A stretch of 64,000 nucleotides of DNA from Cyanobium gracile_A. Lineage in GTDB: Bacteria > Cyanobacteriota > Cyanobacteriia > PCC-6307 > Cyanobiaceae. Every line of letters begins with the position of its first letter. Position 1 is the stretch's first letter. Shown here piece by piece: positions 54,014 to 62,080 of this stretch. Location of the stretch: NCBI RefSeq assembly GCF_034931305.1, contig NZ_JAYGHY010000007.1, forward strand, positions 1-64,000, read 5' to 3'. The translations under genes and the position numbers were made by a program. The notes below the pieces were generated by a model, which was not told the DNA's origin, did not search any database, and saw nothing but the letters and a program-made list of their open reading frames with translations.

Positions 54014-54019
54014 TAAGAT
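54014..54019 (+). promoter_or_regulatory. Possible -10 element of clpP
   Basis: TAAGAT (54014-54019), 26 bases before the ATG at 54045. The sequence suits a cyanobacterial -10; no clear -35 was found. A TGGAG (54037-54041) ribosome-binding-like sequence follows. Confidence 0.35.
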
Positions 54020-54044
54020 CGTTTCAATCGCCTGTCTGGAGCCC

Positions 54045-54635
54045 ATGATCCCGATCGTCATCGAGGAGTCGGGTCGCGGTGAAAGAGCCTTCGACATCTA
54101 TTCCCGCCTGCTGCGGGAGAGGATCATCTTCCTCGGGGAACCGGTGACGGCCGAATCCGCCAACCGTGTGGTGGCCCAGTTGCTATTTCTGGAAGCGGAG
54201 GATCCCGAGAAGGATATCTTCCTTTACGTCAATTCACCGGGCGGTTCGGTCTACGACGGCCTCGGCATCTTTGACACCATGCAACACATCAAACCCGATG
54301 TGCAGACCGTCTGCGTGGGCCTGGCGGCCAGCATGGGGGCCTTCCTGCTCTGCGCAGGAGCCAAGGGCAAGCGCAGCAGCCTGACCCACTCGCGGATCAT
54401 GATTCACCAGCCTCTCGGTGGGGCCCGCGGCCAGGCCAGCGACATCCGCATCCAGGCCGATGAGATCCTCTACCTCAAGGACAAGCTCAATCGGGAACTG
54501 GCCAGCCGCACCGGCCGTGACCTTGAGCAGATCCAGATCGACACCGACAGGGACTTTTTCATGTCCCCGGCCGAAGCGATGGCCTACGGCCTGATCGATA
54601 AAGTCATCGAAAAGCGTCCCATCCGTCCGGTCTGA
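54045..54635 (+). CDS. clpP: ATP-dependent Clp protease proteolytic subunit
   Basis: Serine peptidase of the Clp machine, 196 residues. The catalytic Ser is in GLAASMGAFLL, His is in SRIMIHQPLGGARGQ, and Asp follows in the C-terminal part. The family oligomerisation and substrate segments VNSPGGSVYDGLGIFDTMQ are intact. A cyanobacterium has several clpP genes; which paralogue this is cannot be told. It is followed by a strong terminator and then the convergent ftsH. Confidence 0.97.
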   Translation: MIPIVIEESGRGERAFDIYSRLLRERIIFLGEPVTAESANRVVAQLLFLEAEDPEKDIFLYVNSPGGSVYDGLGIFDTMQHIKPDVQTVCVGLAASMGAFLLCAGAKGKRSSLTHSRIMIHQPLGGARGQASDIRIQADEILYLKDKLNRELASRTGRDLEQIQIDTDRDFFMSPAEAMAYGLIDKVIEKRPIRPV

Positions 54636-54654
54636 CGCTAAGCATCTGTCACAC

Positions 54655-54682
54655 AAAAGGCCTGCATCAGCAGGCCTTTTTT
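54655..54682 (+). terminator. Rho-independent terminator of clpP (possibly bidirectional)
   Basis: An 11-pair stem AAAAGGCCTGC / GCAGGCCTTTT around an ATCA loop, followed by further T residues, begins 19 bases after the clpP stop. In the other direction the same stem ends in a shorter T run, so it may also stop ftsH transcripts. Confidence 0.9.
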
Positions 54683-54710
54683 CATGGTTGTGGGGGAATC
54701 ACTCCCAGCT

Positions 54711-56687
54711 TCAGGGCGCCTCGGCGGCATCCGCAACAGCCGCTTCCTGCTGGTTGGCCGACGCCAGATCCGCTGCTGTGAGCAGTGGGGAGAAACGGTC
54801 CTTGTCGGGAATGGCGGCGAACTCCGAGACGATCAGGCGGAACTCATCGCCATCAAGACTTTCCTTCTCGATCAGGAGCTCCACCAGCCGGTCCATGCAG
54901 GCGCGATGCTCGGCCACCAGCTTGACGGTGTCGGTGTAGCAGCTCTGAACGATGTGACGCACGGCTCCATCAATCTTGTGGGCGATGGCATCGGAAACAT
55001 CGCTGCGGGTCATCAGGTCGCGGCCCAGAAACACCTCCTGGTTGCCGGCCTCCAGCGACATCGGGCCCAGTTCACTCATGCCGAAGCGGGTGACCATCTG
55101 CCGGGCCATGGAGGCCACCTGCTGGATGTCACCGCCGGCGCCGGTGGTGACTTCCGAGTGACCAAAGACCACATCCTCCGCCGCCCGGCCGCCGAGAGCC
55201 CCCATGATGCGGGCTCGCAACTGGGCCCGACTCACCAGCATCTGCTCTTCGTCGGGAGCGAACCAGGTGAGTCCCTGGGCCTGCCCCCTGGGAATCAGGG
55301 TGACCTTCTGGACGGGGTCGTGCTGCTTGACCAGGGTGCCCACCAGGGCGTGGCCCACCTCGTGATAGGCGATCAGTCGCTTGCTGCGGCCATCGGTCAG
55401 GGGCTTGCCCTCCATGCCGGCGATGATCCGATCGACGGCGTCGTCGATTTCCGCCAGGCCCGTGGCTTCCTTGCGGCGCCGGGCCGTGAGGATCGCCGCC
55501 TCATTGAGCAGGTTGGCCAGGTCGGCACCGGTGAAGCCCGGCGTGCGGCGGGCAATCATCTCCAGGGAGACATCCTCGGCCAGCTTCTTGTTACGGCTGT
55601 GCACCTTCAGGATCGAAAGGCGACCCTTGATGTCGGGGGCATCCACCTGCACCTGACGATCGAAACGGCCGGGCCGCATCAGAGCCGAATCGAGAACGTC
55701 GGGGCGGTTGGTGGCCGCGATGATGATGATGCCGCTGTTGCCCTCAAACCCATCCATCTCGGTGAGCAGCTGGTTGAGGGTCTGCTCCCGCTCGTCGTTG
55801 CCGCCACCGATTCCGGCGCCGCGCTGCCGCCCAACGGCATCGATCTCATCGATGAAGATCAGGCAGGGGCTGTTCTCCTTGGCCCGCTTGAACAGATCAC
55901 GGACGCGGCTCGCACCGACACCCACGAACATCTCGACGAATTCCGAACCCGACAGGGAGAAAAAGGGCACCCCGGCCTCGCCGGCGATGGCCTTGGCCAG
56001 CAGGGTCTTGCCTGTACCGGGGGGACCCACCAGCAGCACGCCGCGGGGGATCTTGGCCCCCACGGAGGTGAAGCGCTCCGGGGTTTTGAGGAAGGTGACC
56101 ACTTCCTGAAGGTCCTGCTTGGCTTCCTCGACGCCGGCCACGTCATCGAACTTGACACCGGTTTCGGCTTCCATGGCGAAGCGAGCCTTGGACTTTCCGA
56201 ACTGCATCGCCTGACCAGGCCCACCGGGCATGCCCGAGGAACGCCTGGCCAGGAAAATCAGTGAACCGATCAGCAGCAGCGGGAACAAGAGGTTGCCCAG
56301 CAGGCCCAGGGCCGGCGGGGTCGACTTGGGGGGGTGGACATCGAAGCTGATGCCCTGGTCCTTGAGCCTGTTGATCAGCTCCGGCGCAACGCCGGGCAGA
56401 TCCACCCGCAGCCGTTGCACCCGGTTGTCGAGGTCGGGATCGACGGCTTCGATCACAGCGGTGCGGCCGCCGTCGTAGATGTCGACGGCCGTGACCCTGC
56501 CGGCCTCGACGTAATCGAGGAAGCGGCCGTAGCTCATGCGGGCCACCGCTGCATTGCGGGGCGCGGTGGTGTCACCGCTGGGCCCGGGCGCCAACCGTCC
56601 CCCTGCACTCAGTAACTGCCAGCCCAGGAACAGGGCCACAGCGATCGGCAACAGCCACAGGGCAAGGACACGCCAGCGCTGATTCAT
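54711..56687 (-). CDS. ftsH: ATP-dependent zinc metalloprotease FtsH
   Basis: Membrane-bound AAA protease that removes damaged photosystem proteins. A 658-residue protein: a helix near residue 8-27, a short lumenal/periplasmic segment, and a second helix (LLFPLLLIGSLIFLA). The AAA domain has Walker A VGPPGTGKTLLAK, Walker B LIFIDEID and the SRH around RPGRFDRQ. The protease domain carries HEVGH. One FtsH among the several of a cyanobacterium. ATG 56687 is used. psb29, a known functional partner, lies close by on the other side of clpP. Confidence 0.96.
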   Translation of the reverse strand: MNQRWRVLALWLLPIAVALFLGWQLLSAGGRLAPGPSGDTTAPRNAAVARMSYGRFLDYVEAGRVTAVDIYDGGRTAVIEAVDPDLDNRVQRLRVDLPGVAPELINRLKDQGISFDVHPPKSTPPALGLLGNLLFPLLLIGSLIFLARRSSGMPGGPGQAMQFGKSKARFAMEAETGVKFDDVAGVEEAKQDLQEVVTFLKTPERFTSVGAKIPRGVLLVGPPGTGKTLLAKAIAGEAGVPFFSLSGSEFVEMFVGVGASRVRDLFKRAKENSPCLIFIDEIDAVGRQRGAGIGGGNDEREQTLNQLLTEMDGFEGNSGIIIIAATNRPDVLDSALMRPGRFDRQVQVDAPDIKGRLSILKVHSRNKKLAEDVSLEMIARRTPGFTGADLANLLNEAAILTARRRKEATGLAEIDDAVDRIIAGMEGKPLTDGRSKRLIAYHEVGHALVGTLVKQHDPVQKVTLIPRGQAQGLTWFAPDEEQMLVSRAQLRARIMGALGGRAAEDVVFGHSEVTTGAGGDIQQVASMARQMVTRFGMSELGPMSLEAGNQEVFLGRDLMTRSDVSDAIAHKIDGAVRHIVQSCYTDTVKLVAEHRACMDRLVELLIEKESLDGDEFRLIVSEFAAIPDKDRFSPLLTAADLASANQQEAAVADAAEAP

Positions 56688-56785
56688 GGTTGTGAAGCTT
56701 TTGCACAACCTTAAGAGCGGGCGGCCCTGCAGCGGGAGTCTTTCGGGGTCAAGCTTGACGTCTTCGGCGGCCGGTTTCGCTCGGC

Positions 56786-57094
56786 TCAGCCCGCCTGCAG
56801 CCAGGGGTTGGCCTCAATGCCGCCCACGGCAGGGTCGGGAATGGGAGCCGATTCCATGACCAGTTCGCGGGCCTCGATCGATTCGAGCAGTTCGGGGCCG
56901 CCCAGACCATGGGTCCAGATCTCGACTTCGCTCCTGGATGGACATTGAAAGGTCAGGAGTTCAAAAGGAAAGACAACCCGTTCAAGGAAGAACTGTTCCG
57001 GCCCGATGCAGCGCAGGATGATCATGCGGTCGGAGCCATTCCGGTAGCCGCAATCCACCTGTTCCGTCCTGGCCAACTGTTCCAACACCTGCAT
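56786..57094 (-). CDS. DUF1830 family protein
   Basis: A 102-residue cyanobacterial protein of the DUF1830 family, recognised from the pattern CxYxNxxxxxIxLR (here VDCGYRNGSDRMIILR), FxERVVFPFELLTF and the acidic VEIWTHG end. Function unknown. The acidic C-terminal 30 residues (SIEARELVMESAPIPDP) are not typical of the core family. ATG 57094 is used. It lies upstream of ftsH, with 98 bases between its stop and the ftsH start. Confidence 0.82.
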   Translation of the reverse strand: MQVLEQLARTEQVDCGYRNGSDRMIILRCIGPEQFFLERVVFPFELLTFQCPSRSEVEIWTHGLGGPELLESIEARELVMESAPIPDPAVGGIEANPWLQAG

Positions 57095-57239
57095 CCGGCG
57101 GCTTCCGTACCATCAATACATTGCGGCTGTGGGGATTTGGTGACGAAGGCGACGGATTGCCACTCTTAAGATTTTCTTCTGTTCTCTCTGGTCCTCTGAC
57201 TGGCTAATGCAGCCCAAGTCGCTGCGGTGGCGCTGCAGA

Positions 57240-58469
57240 TCAGAGGCTTCGCAGGGCCGCAATCGGGTCGAGCCGTGCCGCCCGCCGCGCCGGCACCACG
57301 CCGAAGAACAGGCCGATCGAGCCGGACAGACCCACCGTCAGCAGCACCGTGCTGGCCTCGATCGTGGCCGGCAGGGGCGTCAAGGCTCCAACCAGGGCCA
57401 CCGTGCCCAGCCCGAGGGCACTGCCGATGACGCCACCGAGGCTGGCGAGCACCAGCGACTCCACCAGGAACTGCAGCAGCACGTCACTGCTGCGGGCGCC
57501 GAGGGCTTTGCGCAGGCCAATCTCCTCGGTGCGTTCGCTCACCGACACCAGCATGATGTTCATGATGCCGATCCCTCCCACCAGCAGGGACACCGCACCG
57601 ATGGCCCCCAGCATCAGGGTGAGACCACCGGTGATCGTGCCGACGATCGTGAGGGCATCCTTCTGGGAACGCACGGCGAAATCGTCTTCCCGTAGCAGGC
57701 GGTGCCGCTGGCGCAGCAGGTTGGTGATCTGGAAGGCCGCCGCGCCGGTGCTGGCTTCGTCGCGGGCCTCCACGCTGATGAAGGTGAGGCTGACGCCGTA
57801 GGTGGGATCCCGCCCACTCAGCTGGCTCACCATGGTGGTGAGGGGGATGTAGGCATTCTCGTCCTGGTTGGAGCCGAACACGGCCCCTTTCGGTGCCAGG
57901 ACGCCGATCACCTCGAACGACTTGTCGCGGATGCGCAGCTGGCGGCCCAGGGCTTCACCGGTGGGCATCAGCTTGTCCTGCAGGTCAGGGCCGATCACCA
58001 CCACGTTGCGGGCCCCCTGCACGTCTCGGTTGTCGATGAAGCGGCCCCTGGCCACCTCAAAGCTGCGCACCGGCAGGAACTCGGGGGTCACCCCCGACAC
58101 CGAAACTGAGGAGCTGAAGCCGCCGGCTTGGGCGACCTCATTGAGGGTGATCTGGGGGGCGACCCGGCGCACACTCGGCACCTGCTCAGCGATGGCCTTG
58201 GCGTCCTCCAGCACCAGGGTGCGGGGCATCTCGATCCCCTGACGCCGGGTGTCGTTGTTACCGGGCACCACAAACAGCACGTTGGCGCCCAAGGTGCTGA
58301 GCTGGCTTTCGGCCAGGTTCTGGGCGCCACGCCCGACACCCACCAGGGTGATCACCGAGGCATTGCCGATGACGATGCCCAGCATGGTGAGCAGGCTGCG
58401 CAGGCGATTGGAGCGCAGCGTCAGCAACGCCATGGCCACCGTTTCGCTCAGGGGCAGCTTGGAGGCCAT
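57240..58469 (-). CDS. MacB/FtsX-type ABC transporter permease, orphan
   Basis: A 409-residue protein. An N-terminal helix (LRSLLTMLGIVIGNASVI) leads to a large extracytoplasmic MacB-PCD-like domain (about 45-245). A three-helix FtsX domain ends the protein (IGAVSLLVGGIGIMNIMLVSVSERTEEIGLRKALGARS through SGSIGLFFGVVPARRAARLDPIAALRSL). The layout is that of macrolide/lipoprotein/peptide efflux permeases such as MacB and DevC. No ATPase or membrane-fusion gene is adjacent, so its partners and substrate are unknown. It lies 28 bases downstream of pyk on the same strand. Confidence 0.9.
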   Translation of the reverse strand: MASKLPLSETVAMALLTLRSNRLRSLLTMLGIVIGNASVITLVGVGRGAQNLAESQLSTLGANVLFVVPGNNDTRRQGIEMPRTLVLEDAKAIAEQVPSVRRVAPQITLNEVAQAGGFSSSVSVSGVTPEFLPVRSFEVARGRFIDNRDVQGARNVVVIGPDLQDKLMPTGEALGRQLRIRDKSFEVIGVLAPKGAVFGSNQDENAYIPLTTMVSQLSGRDPTYGVSLTFISVEARDEASTGAAAFQITNLLRQRHRLLREDDFAVRSQKDALTIVGTITGGLTLMLGAIGAVSLLVGGIGIMNIMLVSVSERTEEIGLRKALGARSSDVLLQFLVESLVLASLGGVIGSALGLGTVALVGALTPLPATIEASTVLLTVGLSGSIGLFFGVVPARRAARLDPIAALRSL

Positions 58470-58496
58470 GGCGGCGCAGCCGGAGGGGTTTCGGTT

Positions 58497-60281
58497 CTAG
58501 AGGAACGACGGCACCGCCGAGGGGTGGGTGCTCTGGGCACCCCGGTGCACCACCCCATCCTGAACGTCCAGGGTGACCACCTCCCCCATGCGCAGTTCGA
58601 GGGTGGCATTGGCCACGCCCACGATCACGGGCACGCCCAGCCGCTCGCCGATCACGGCCGCATGGCTCTGGCGACCCTCCTCCTCGGCAATCACCCCCCG
58701 GGCCTTGCGGATCGCCTCCAGGAAGGCGGCGCTCGTTTCGCGCACCACCAGGATCTCACCGGGCTCGAGGCGGGCCGCCTCCTCAGGAGTGCTGGCCAGG
58801 CGCACCTTGCCGCTGATCGTGCCGCTGCCGATCCCGACCCCGCGGCCCATCACGGCCGAGACGATGCCCACCTTGACCAGGTCGGTGGAGCCGCTCACCC
58901 CCTCCAGGGTGCCGGCGGTCTGGACCACCAGATCGCCGGCGCCCAGCAGACCCAGCTCCTTGGCAGCGGCCATGGCCACGCTGAAGGTGCGGCTGCTGCT
59001 CGGCTCATCGTGGATCAGCAGCGGGTTGACCCCCCACACCAGCTGCAGCTGGCGGGCCACGGTGACGTCAGAGGTGATCGCCAGGATGGGCGTGCTGGGG
59101 CGGAACTTGCTGACGCTGCGCGCCGTGGAGCCGGTCTTGGTGAGGGGCAGGATCGCGGCGGCGTTGAGCTGGCGGGCGATGCTGCTGACCGCCTGACAGA
59201 TGGCGTTGGGGATGGTGGTGGCCATGTGGCTGTCCAGCACCCGCTGGGGGTAGTCGCGCTCAATGCGGCGAGCGATCTGATCCATGGTGGCCACGGCCTC
59301 CACGGGATAGTCGCCAACGGCGGTCTCGTTGGAGAGCATCACCGCATCGGTGCCGTCGAGGATGGCGTTGGCGACATCGCTCACCTCGGCCCGGGTGGGC
59401 CGCGGGCAGGAGGCCATCGAATCCAGCATCTGGGTGGCCGTGATGATCGGGATGCCGAGGCTGTTGGCCTTGCGGATCAGCTCCTTCTGCAGCAGCGGCA
59501 CCTCCTCGGCGGGCATTTCCACCCCGAGGTCGCCCCGGGCCACCATCACCCCGTCGCAAAGGGGAAGGATGGCGTCGATGGCGTCGATCGCCTCGAACTT
59601 CTCGATCTTGGCCACCACCGGGGTGTTGTGGCCCTGGCTGCGGATCAGCTCGCGGATCTCGAGCATGTCGGAGGGATTGCGCACGAAGCTGAGGGCCACC
59701 CAGTCGACCCCCTGCTGCAGCCCGAAGCTGAGGTCGCGGCGGTCCTTGGGGGTCAGGGCCCGGATCGACAGCTGCACGTCGGGGAAGTTGACCCCCTTGT
59801 TGTTGGAGAGCACGCCACCCACGGTGACCCTGCACTTCAGGGTCTGTTCGGGGCCGTCGACCTCCACCACCACCATCTCCACCCGGCCGTCGTCGAGCAG
59901 GATCCGGCTGCCATTGGTCACCTCATCCGCCAGGCGCTCGTAGGTCACCGTGGCGATCGTGTTGTCGCAGTTGACGGCGCGGGAGGTGAGCGCGAAGGGA
60001 TCCCCCTTGGCCAGGGTGATCGGACCGGCCTGGAAGCGCCCCAGACGGATCTTGGGGCCCTGGAGATCCTGAAGGATGCCGATGTGCACGCCCAGTTCGT
60101 GGGCCACCTGGCGGATGGTGGCGATCCGATCGGCGTGGTCGCTGTGATCGCCGTGGGAGAAGTTGAGACGGAAGGTGGTGGCACCGGCGGCGATCAGCTG
60201 CCGCAGCACCTCGGGAGACTCGGTGGCCGGACCGATCGTGGCCACGATCTTTGTGCGACGCATGAGATCGTGAGGGGCCAT
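58497..60281 (-). CDS. pyk: Pyruvate kinase with C-terminal PEP-utiliser-like domain
   Basis: Converts phosphoenolpyruvate and ADP to pyruvate and ATP. About 594 residues. The TIM-barrel core has KIVATIGPATESPEVL, GDLGVEMPAEEV and the catalytic-lysine strand near PVVAKIEKFEAI, with ATQMLDSMASCPRPTRAE as the signature. The alpha/beta domain follows, then a PEP-utiliser mobile-domain-like tail of about 90 residues (EGRQSHAAVIGERLGVPVIVG), as in many cyanobacterial enzymes. ATG 60281 is used; 60314 and 60263 are alternatives. It is divergent from the MazG-like gene. Confidence 0.96.
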   Translation of the reverse strand: MAPHDLMRRTKIVATIGPATESPEVLRQLIAAGATTFRLNFSHGDHSDHADRIATIRQVAHELGVHIGILQDLQGPKIRLGRFQAGPITLAKGDPFALTSRAVNCDNTIATVTYERLADEVTNGSRILLDDGRVEMVVVEVDGPEQTLKCRVTVGGVLSNNKGVNFPDVQLSIRALTPKDRRDLSFGLQQGVDWVALSFVRNPSDMLEIRELIRSQGHNTPVVAKIEKFEAIDAIDAILPLCDGVMVARGDLGVEMPAEEVPLLQKELIRKANSLGIPIITATQMLDSMASCPRPTRAEVSDVANAILDGTDAVMLSNETAVGDYPVEAVATMDQIARRIERDYPQRVLDSHMATTIPNAICQAVSSIARQLNAAAILPLTKTGSTARSVSKFRPSTPILAITSDVTVARQLQLVWGVNPLLIHDEPSSSRTFSVAMAAAKELGLLGAGDLVVQTAGTLEGVSGSTDLVKVGIVSAVMGRGVGIGSGTISGKVRLASTPEEAARLEPGEILVVRETSAAFLEAIRKARGVIAEEEGRQSHAAVIGERLGVPVIVGVANATLELRMGEVVTLDVQDGVVHRGAQSTHPSAVPSFL

Positions 60282-60340
60282 GGGACGACCGTGTACAAGG
60301 GCGGAAACTACCATCCGGACTTGCCCGGAGCGAGCTTGAA

Positions 60341-60670
60341 ATGGACTTTCAGGACTACCAGCGACGCTCCCGTGAGACGGCGCGTTACCCGGACGTGGGC
60401 GCCAACATTCTTTACCCCACGCTGGGATTGTGCGGGGAGGCCGGCGAAGTGGCCGACAAGGTCAAGAAGGTGCTGCGGGATCGTGCTGGCGTCTTCGGCC
60501 CCGACGTCCGCGACGACCTGCGGCTGGAGCTGGGCGACGTGCTCTGGTACGTGGCCCAGCTGGCCACGGAACTGGGGCTGGATCTGGAGGAGGTGGCCGG
60601 CGCCAATCTGGCCAAGCTGGCCAGCCGCGCGGACCGTAACGTGATCGGAGGCAGCGGCGATCGGCGGTGA
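60341..60670 (+). CDS. MazG-like NTP pyrophosphohydrolase
   Basis: A 109-residue single-domain MazG-type protein. It has the metal-binding EAGEVADKVKKVL helix followed by LRLELGDVLWYVAQLA (ExxxD motif), as in nucleotide-hydrolysing all-alpha NTP pyrophosphatases. It probably cleaves non-canonical or excess NTPs/dNTPs; the substrate is unproven. Its stop overlaps the GTG start of the next gene (GTGA at 60667-60670). Divergent from pyk. Confidence 0.88.
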   Translation: MDFQDYQRRSRETARYPDVGANILYPTLGLCGEAGEVADKVKKVLRDRAGVFGPDVRDDLRLELGDVLWYVAQLATELGLDLEEVAGANLAKLASRADRNVIGGSGDRR

Positions 60671-61185
60671 AGCAACGACCAACCGCCAGGACGACCCTGG
60701 CCCGGGCGCTGTCCGGCCTGTTCCTGGGGCTGTTGATTCTTCTCTGTGGCCCCGGCCCGGCGGCCGCCACCGACCTGAAGGTCTCGGAGGTGGTGATCGA
60801 GCCCTGCCCAGCTGACGACCTCGGCAGCCAGCCGGAGTTGGTCCGCCCCAGTGGGGCCAGCTGCTGGGCCCTGCGGGGGGTGGTGGTCAACCCCGGAGCG
60901 AAGCCCGTGATGGACACCGATGTGTTCGGCCTGATCCTCGATGCCAGCGGTGAGCCGGTGCTGCCGAATCGCACCCGGGTGGGTTCCATCGGCGACGTGC
61001 CGCCCGGCAGCTCGAGCTTCGCCCTGCGCTTGGCCGTGCCGGCCGGCACGCCGGGTCCCCTCGGCACGCGCAGCGTCAAGGCAAGGGGATTCAGCTCACC
61101 GGTGCGCACCCGGGCCGGCATCGACGATGAGCTCCTGCCCCTGGAAGAGGCCCTGAGCGCCTCCGACGATCTGCCCGCTCAGTAG
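60667..61185 (+). CDS. Secreted hypothetical protein (172 aa)
   Basis: A signal peptide (about residues 1-35: LFLGLLILLCGPGPAAAT) is followed by a beta-rich domain with two Cys (EPCPADD and ASCWALRG) that could form a disulphide. A pattern like VVNPGAKPVMDTDVFGLI suggests an immunoglobulin/FxLYD-like fold, but this is a guess. Function unknown. The GTG 60667 start overlaps the MazG-like stop. Its last seven bases overlap the convergent YggT-family gene. Confidence 0.7.
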   Translation: MKQRPTARTTLARALSGLFLGLLILLCGPGPAAATDLKVSEVVIEPCPADDLGSQPELVRPSGASCWALRGVVVNPGAKPVMDTDVFGLILDASGEPVLPNRTRVGSIGDVPPGSSSFALRLAVPAGTPGPLGTRSVKARGFSSPVRTRAGIDDELLPLEEALSASDDLPAQ

Positions 61186-61472
61186 GGCAAGCCGCCGGAG
61201 GACAGGGTGGCAATCGAGGCCCCCAGCAGGCTCTGGGCCAGCTGCAGGGCGATGAAGGCCACCAGGGCCGACAGGTCGATGCCGCCAAGCGGTGGAATCA
61301 GTCCGCGGAAGGCGTTCAGGTAAGGGTCGGTGATGGCGCTGACGCTGGAGAGCAACGGGTTGCTCCAGTCCAGGTTGGGGAACCAGCTCAGCAGCACCCG
61401 GACCAGCAGCACCAGGAGGTAGATGCTCAGGGTCTGGGCCAGCACCTGGAGCAGGAAGACGAAGATGTTCAT
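61179..61472 (-). CDS. YggT family membrane protein (Ycf19-like)
   Basis: A 97-residue protein with two hydrophobic helices around FLLQVLAQTLSIYLLVLLVRVLLSWFP and LSALVAFIALQLAQSLLG, separated by the YggT loop ITDPYLNAFRGLIPPLGGIDLS. Plastid and cyanobacterial relatives (Ycf19/CCB3) act in nucleoid distribution or cytochrome b6 maturation; the role here is unproven. ATG 61472 is used. It is third in the ilvA-scpB-yggT run, 41 bases behind scpB. Confidence 0.9.
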   Translation of the reverse strand: MNIFVFLLQVLAQTLSIYLLVLLVRVLLSWFPNLDWSNPLLSSVSAITDPYLNAFRGLIPPLGGIDLSALVAFIALQLAQSLLGASIATLSSGGLPY

Positions 61473-61513
61473 GGAAAGGGTCGAGGGGGTGGGGCTGCAA
61501 CCGCAGGCCAACT

Positions 61514-62080
61514 CTATGGATCCGGTTCCTCGTCGGGTGACGCGGGCCCCTCGACCGTCTCAGCGGCGGCCAGGCGCGACCCCAGGGCCGCCAGATCGTC
61601 GGCCTTCAGGGAGAAGGTGCGATGGAACTTCTCACTCAGGCTGAGCCAGTAGGAGCGGCCGTCGCTCTGGCGACGGCGCTCGATGAAGTCCTGGGCCAGC
61701 AGCTCCTTGATGTGCTCGTAGGCCCCCGAACCGCGCAGCTCCACCAGCTCCGACTGCAGCAGCCGCTTCTTGAGGGCGATGGTGGCCAGGGTGCGCAGGG
61801 CGGCGATCGACAGATCCACCGGCAGCAGGTTCTGCACCAGATCCCCCAGGCCGGCCCGCAGCTGCAGCGCGTAGCGCTGGCCCTCCTGGTGGATCTCCAG
61901 GGCGGTGTCCCGGTGGGCGTAGTCGGCCATCAGGGTGATCAGGGCCAGTTCGGTCGCGTCCCGTTCGATGCCGGCGATGGCAGCCAGTTCGCCCAGCTCC
62001 AGCGGCCGGCCCTTGAGGTAGAGGATCGCCTCCAGCCGTGCCGGCAGGGAGAGGCCGCAGAAGGGTTCGGGTTCAGCCAT
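61514..62080 (-). CDS. scpB: SMC-ScpA-ScpB condensin subunit ScpB
   Basis: Part of the chromosome-organising condensin with SMC and ScpA. A 188-residue protein with two winged-helix domains: LEAILYLKGRPLELGELAAIAG, then RTLATIALKKRLLQSELVELRG and AYEHIKELLAQDFIERR. A short acidic tail follows. ATG 62080 lies inside the end of ilvA (overlap of eight bases), so it is translated from the same message; the longer frame to 62260 is a shadow. Confidence 0.94.
   Translation of the reverse strand: MAEPEPFCGLSLPARLEAILYLKGRPLELGELAAIAGIERDATELALITLMADYAHRDTALEIHQEGQRYALQLRAGLGDLVQNLLPVDLSIAALRTLATIALKKRLLQSELVELRGSGAYEHIKELLAQDFIERRRQSDGRSYWLSLSEKFHRTFSLKADDLAALGSRLAAAETVEGPASPDEEPDP

Noticed and set aside
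58128..60644. 838-codon open frame antisense to pyk and the macB-like gene
   Set aside because: Antisense to two well-supported genes, and rich in Gly/His/Gln/Leu without domain features; a high-GC shadow.
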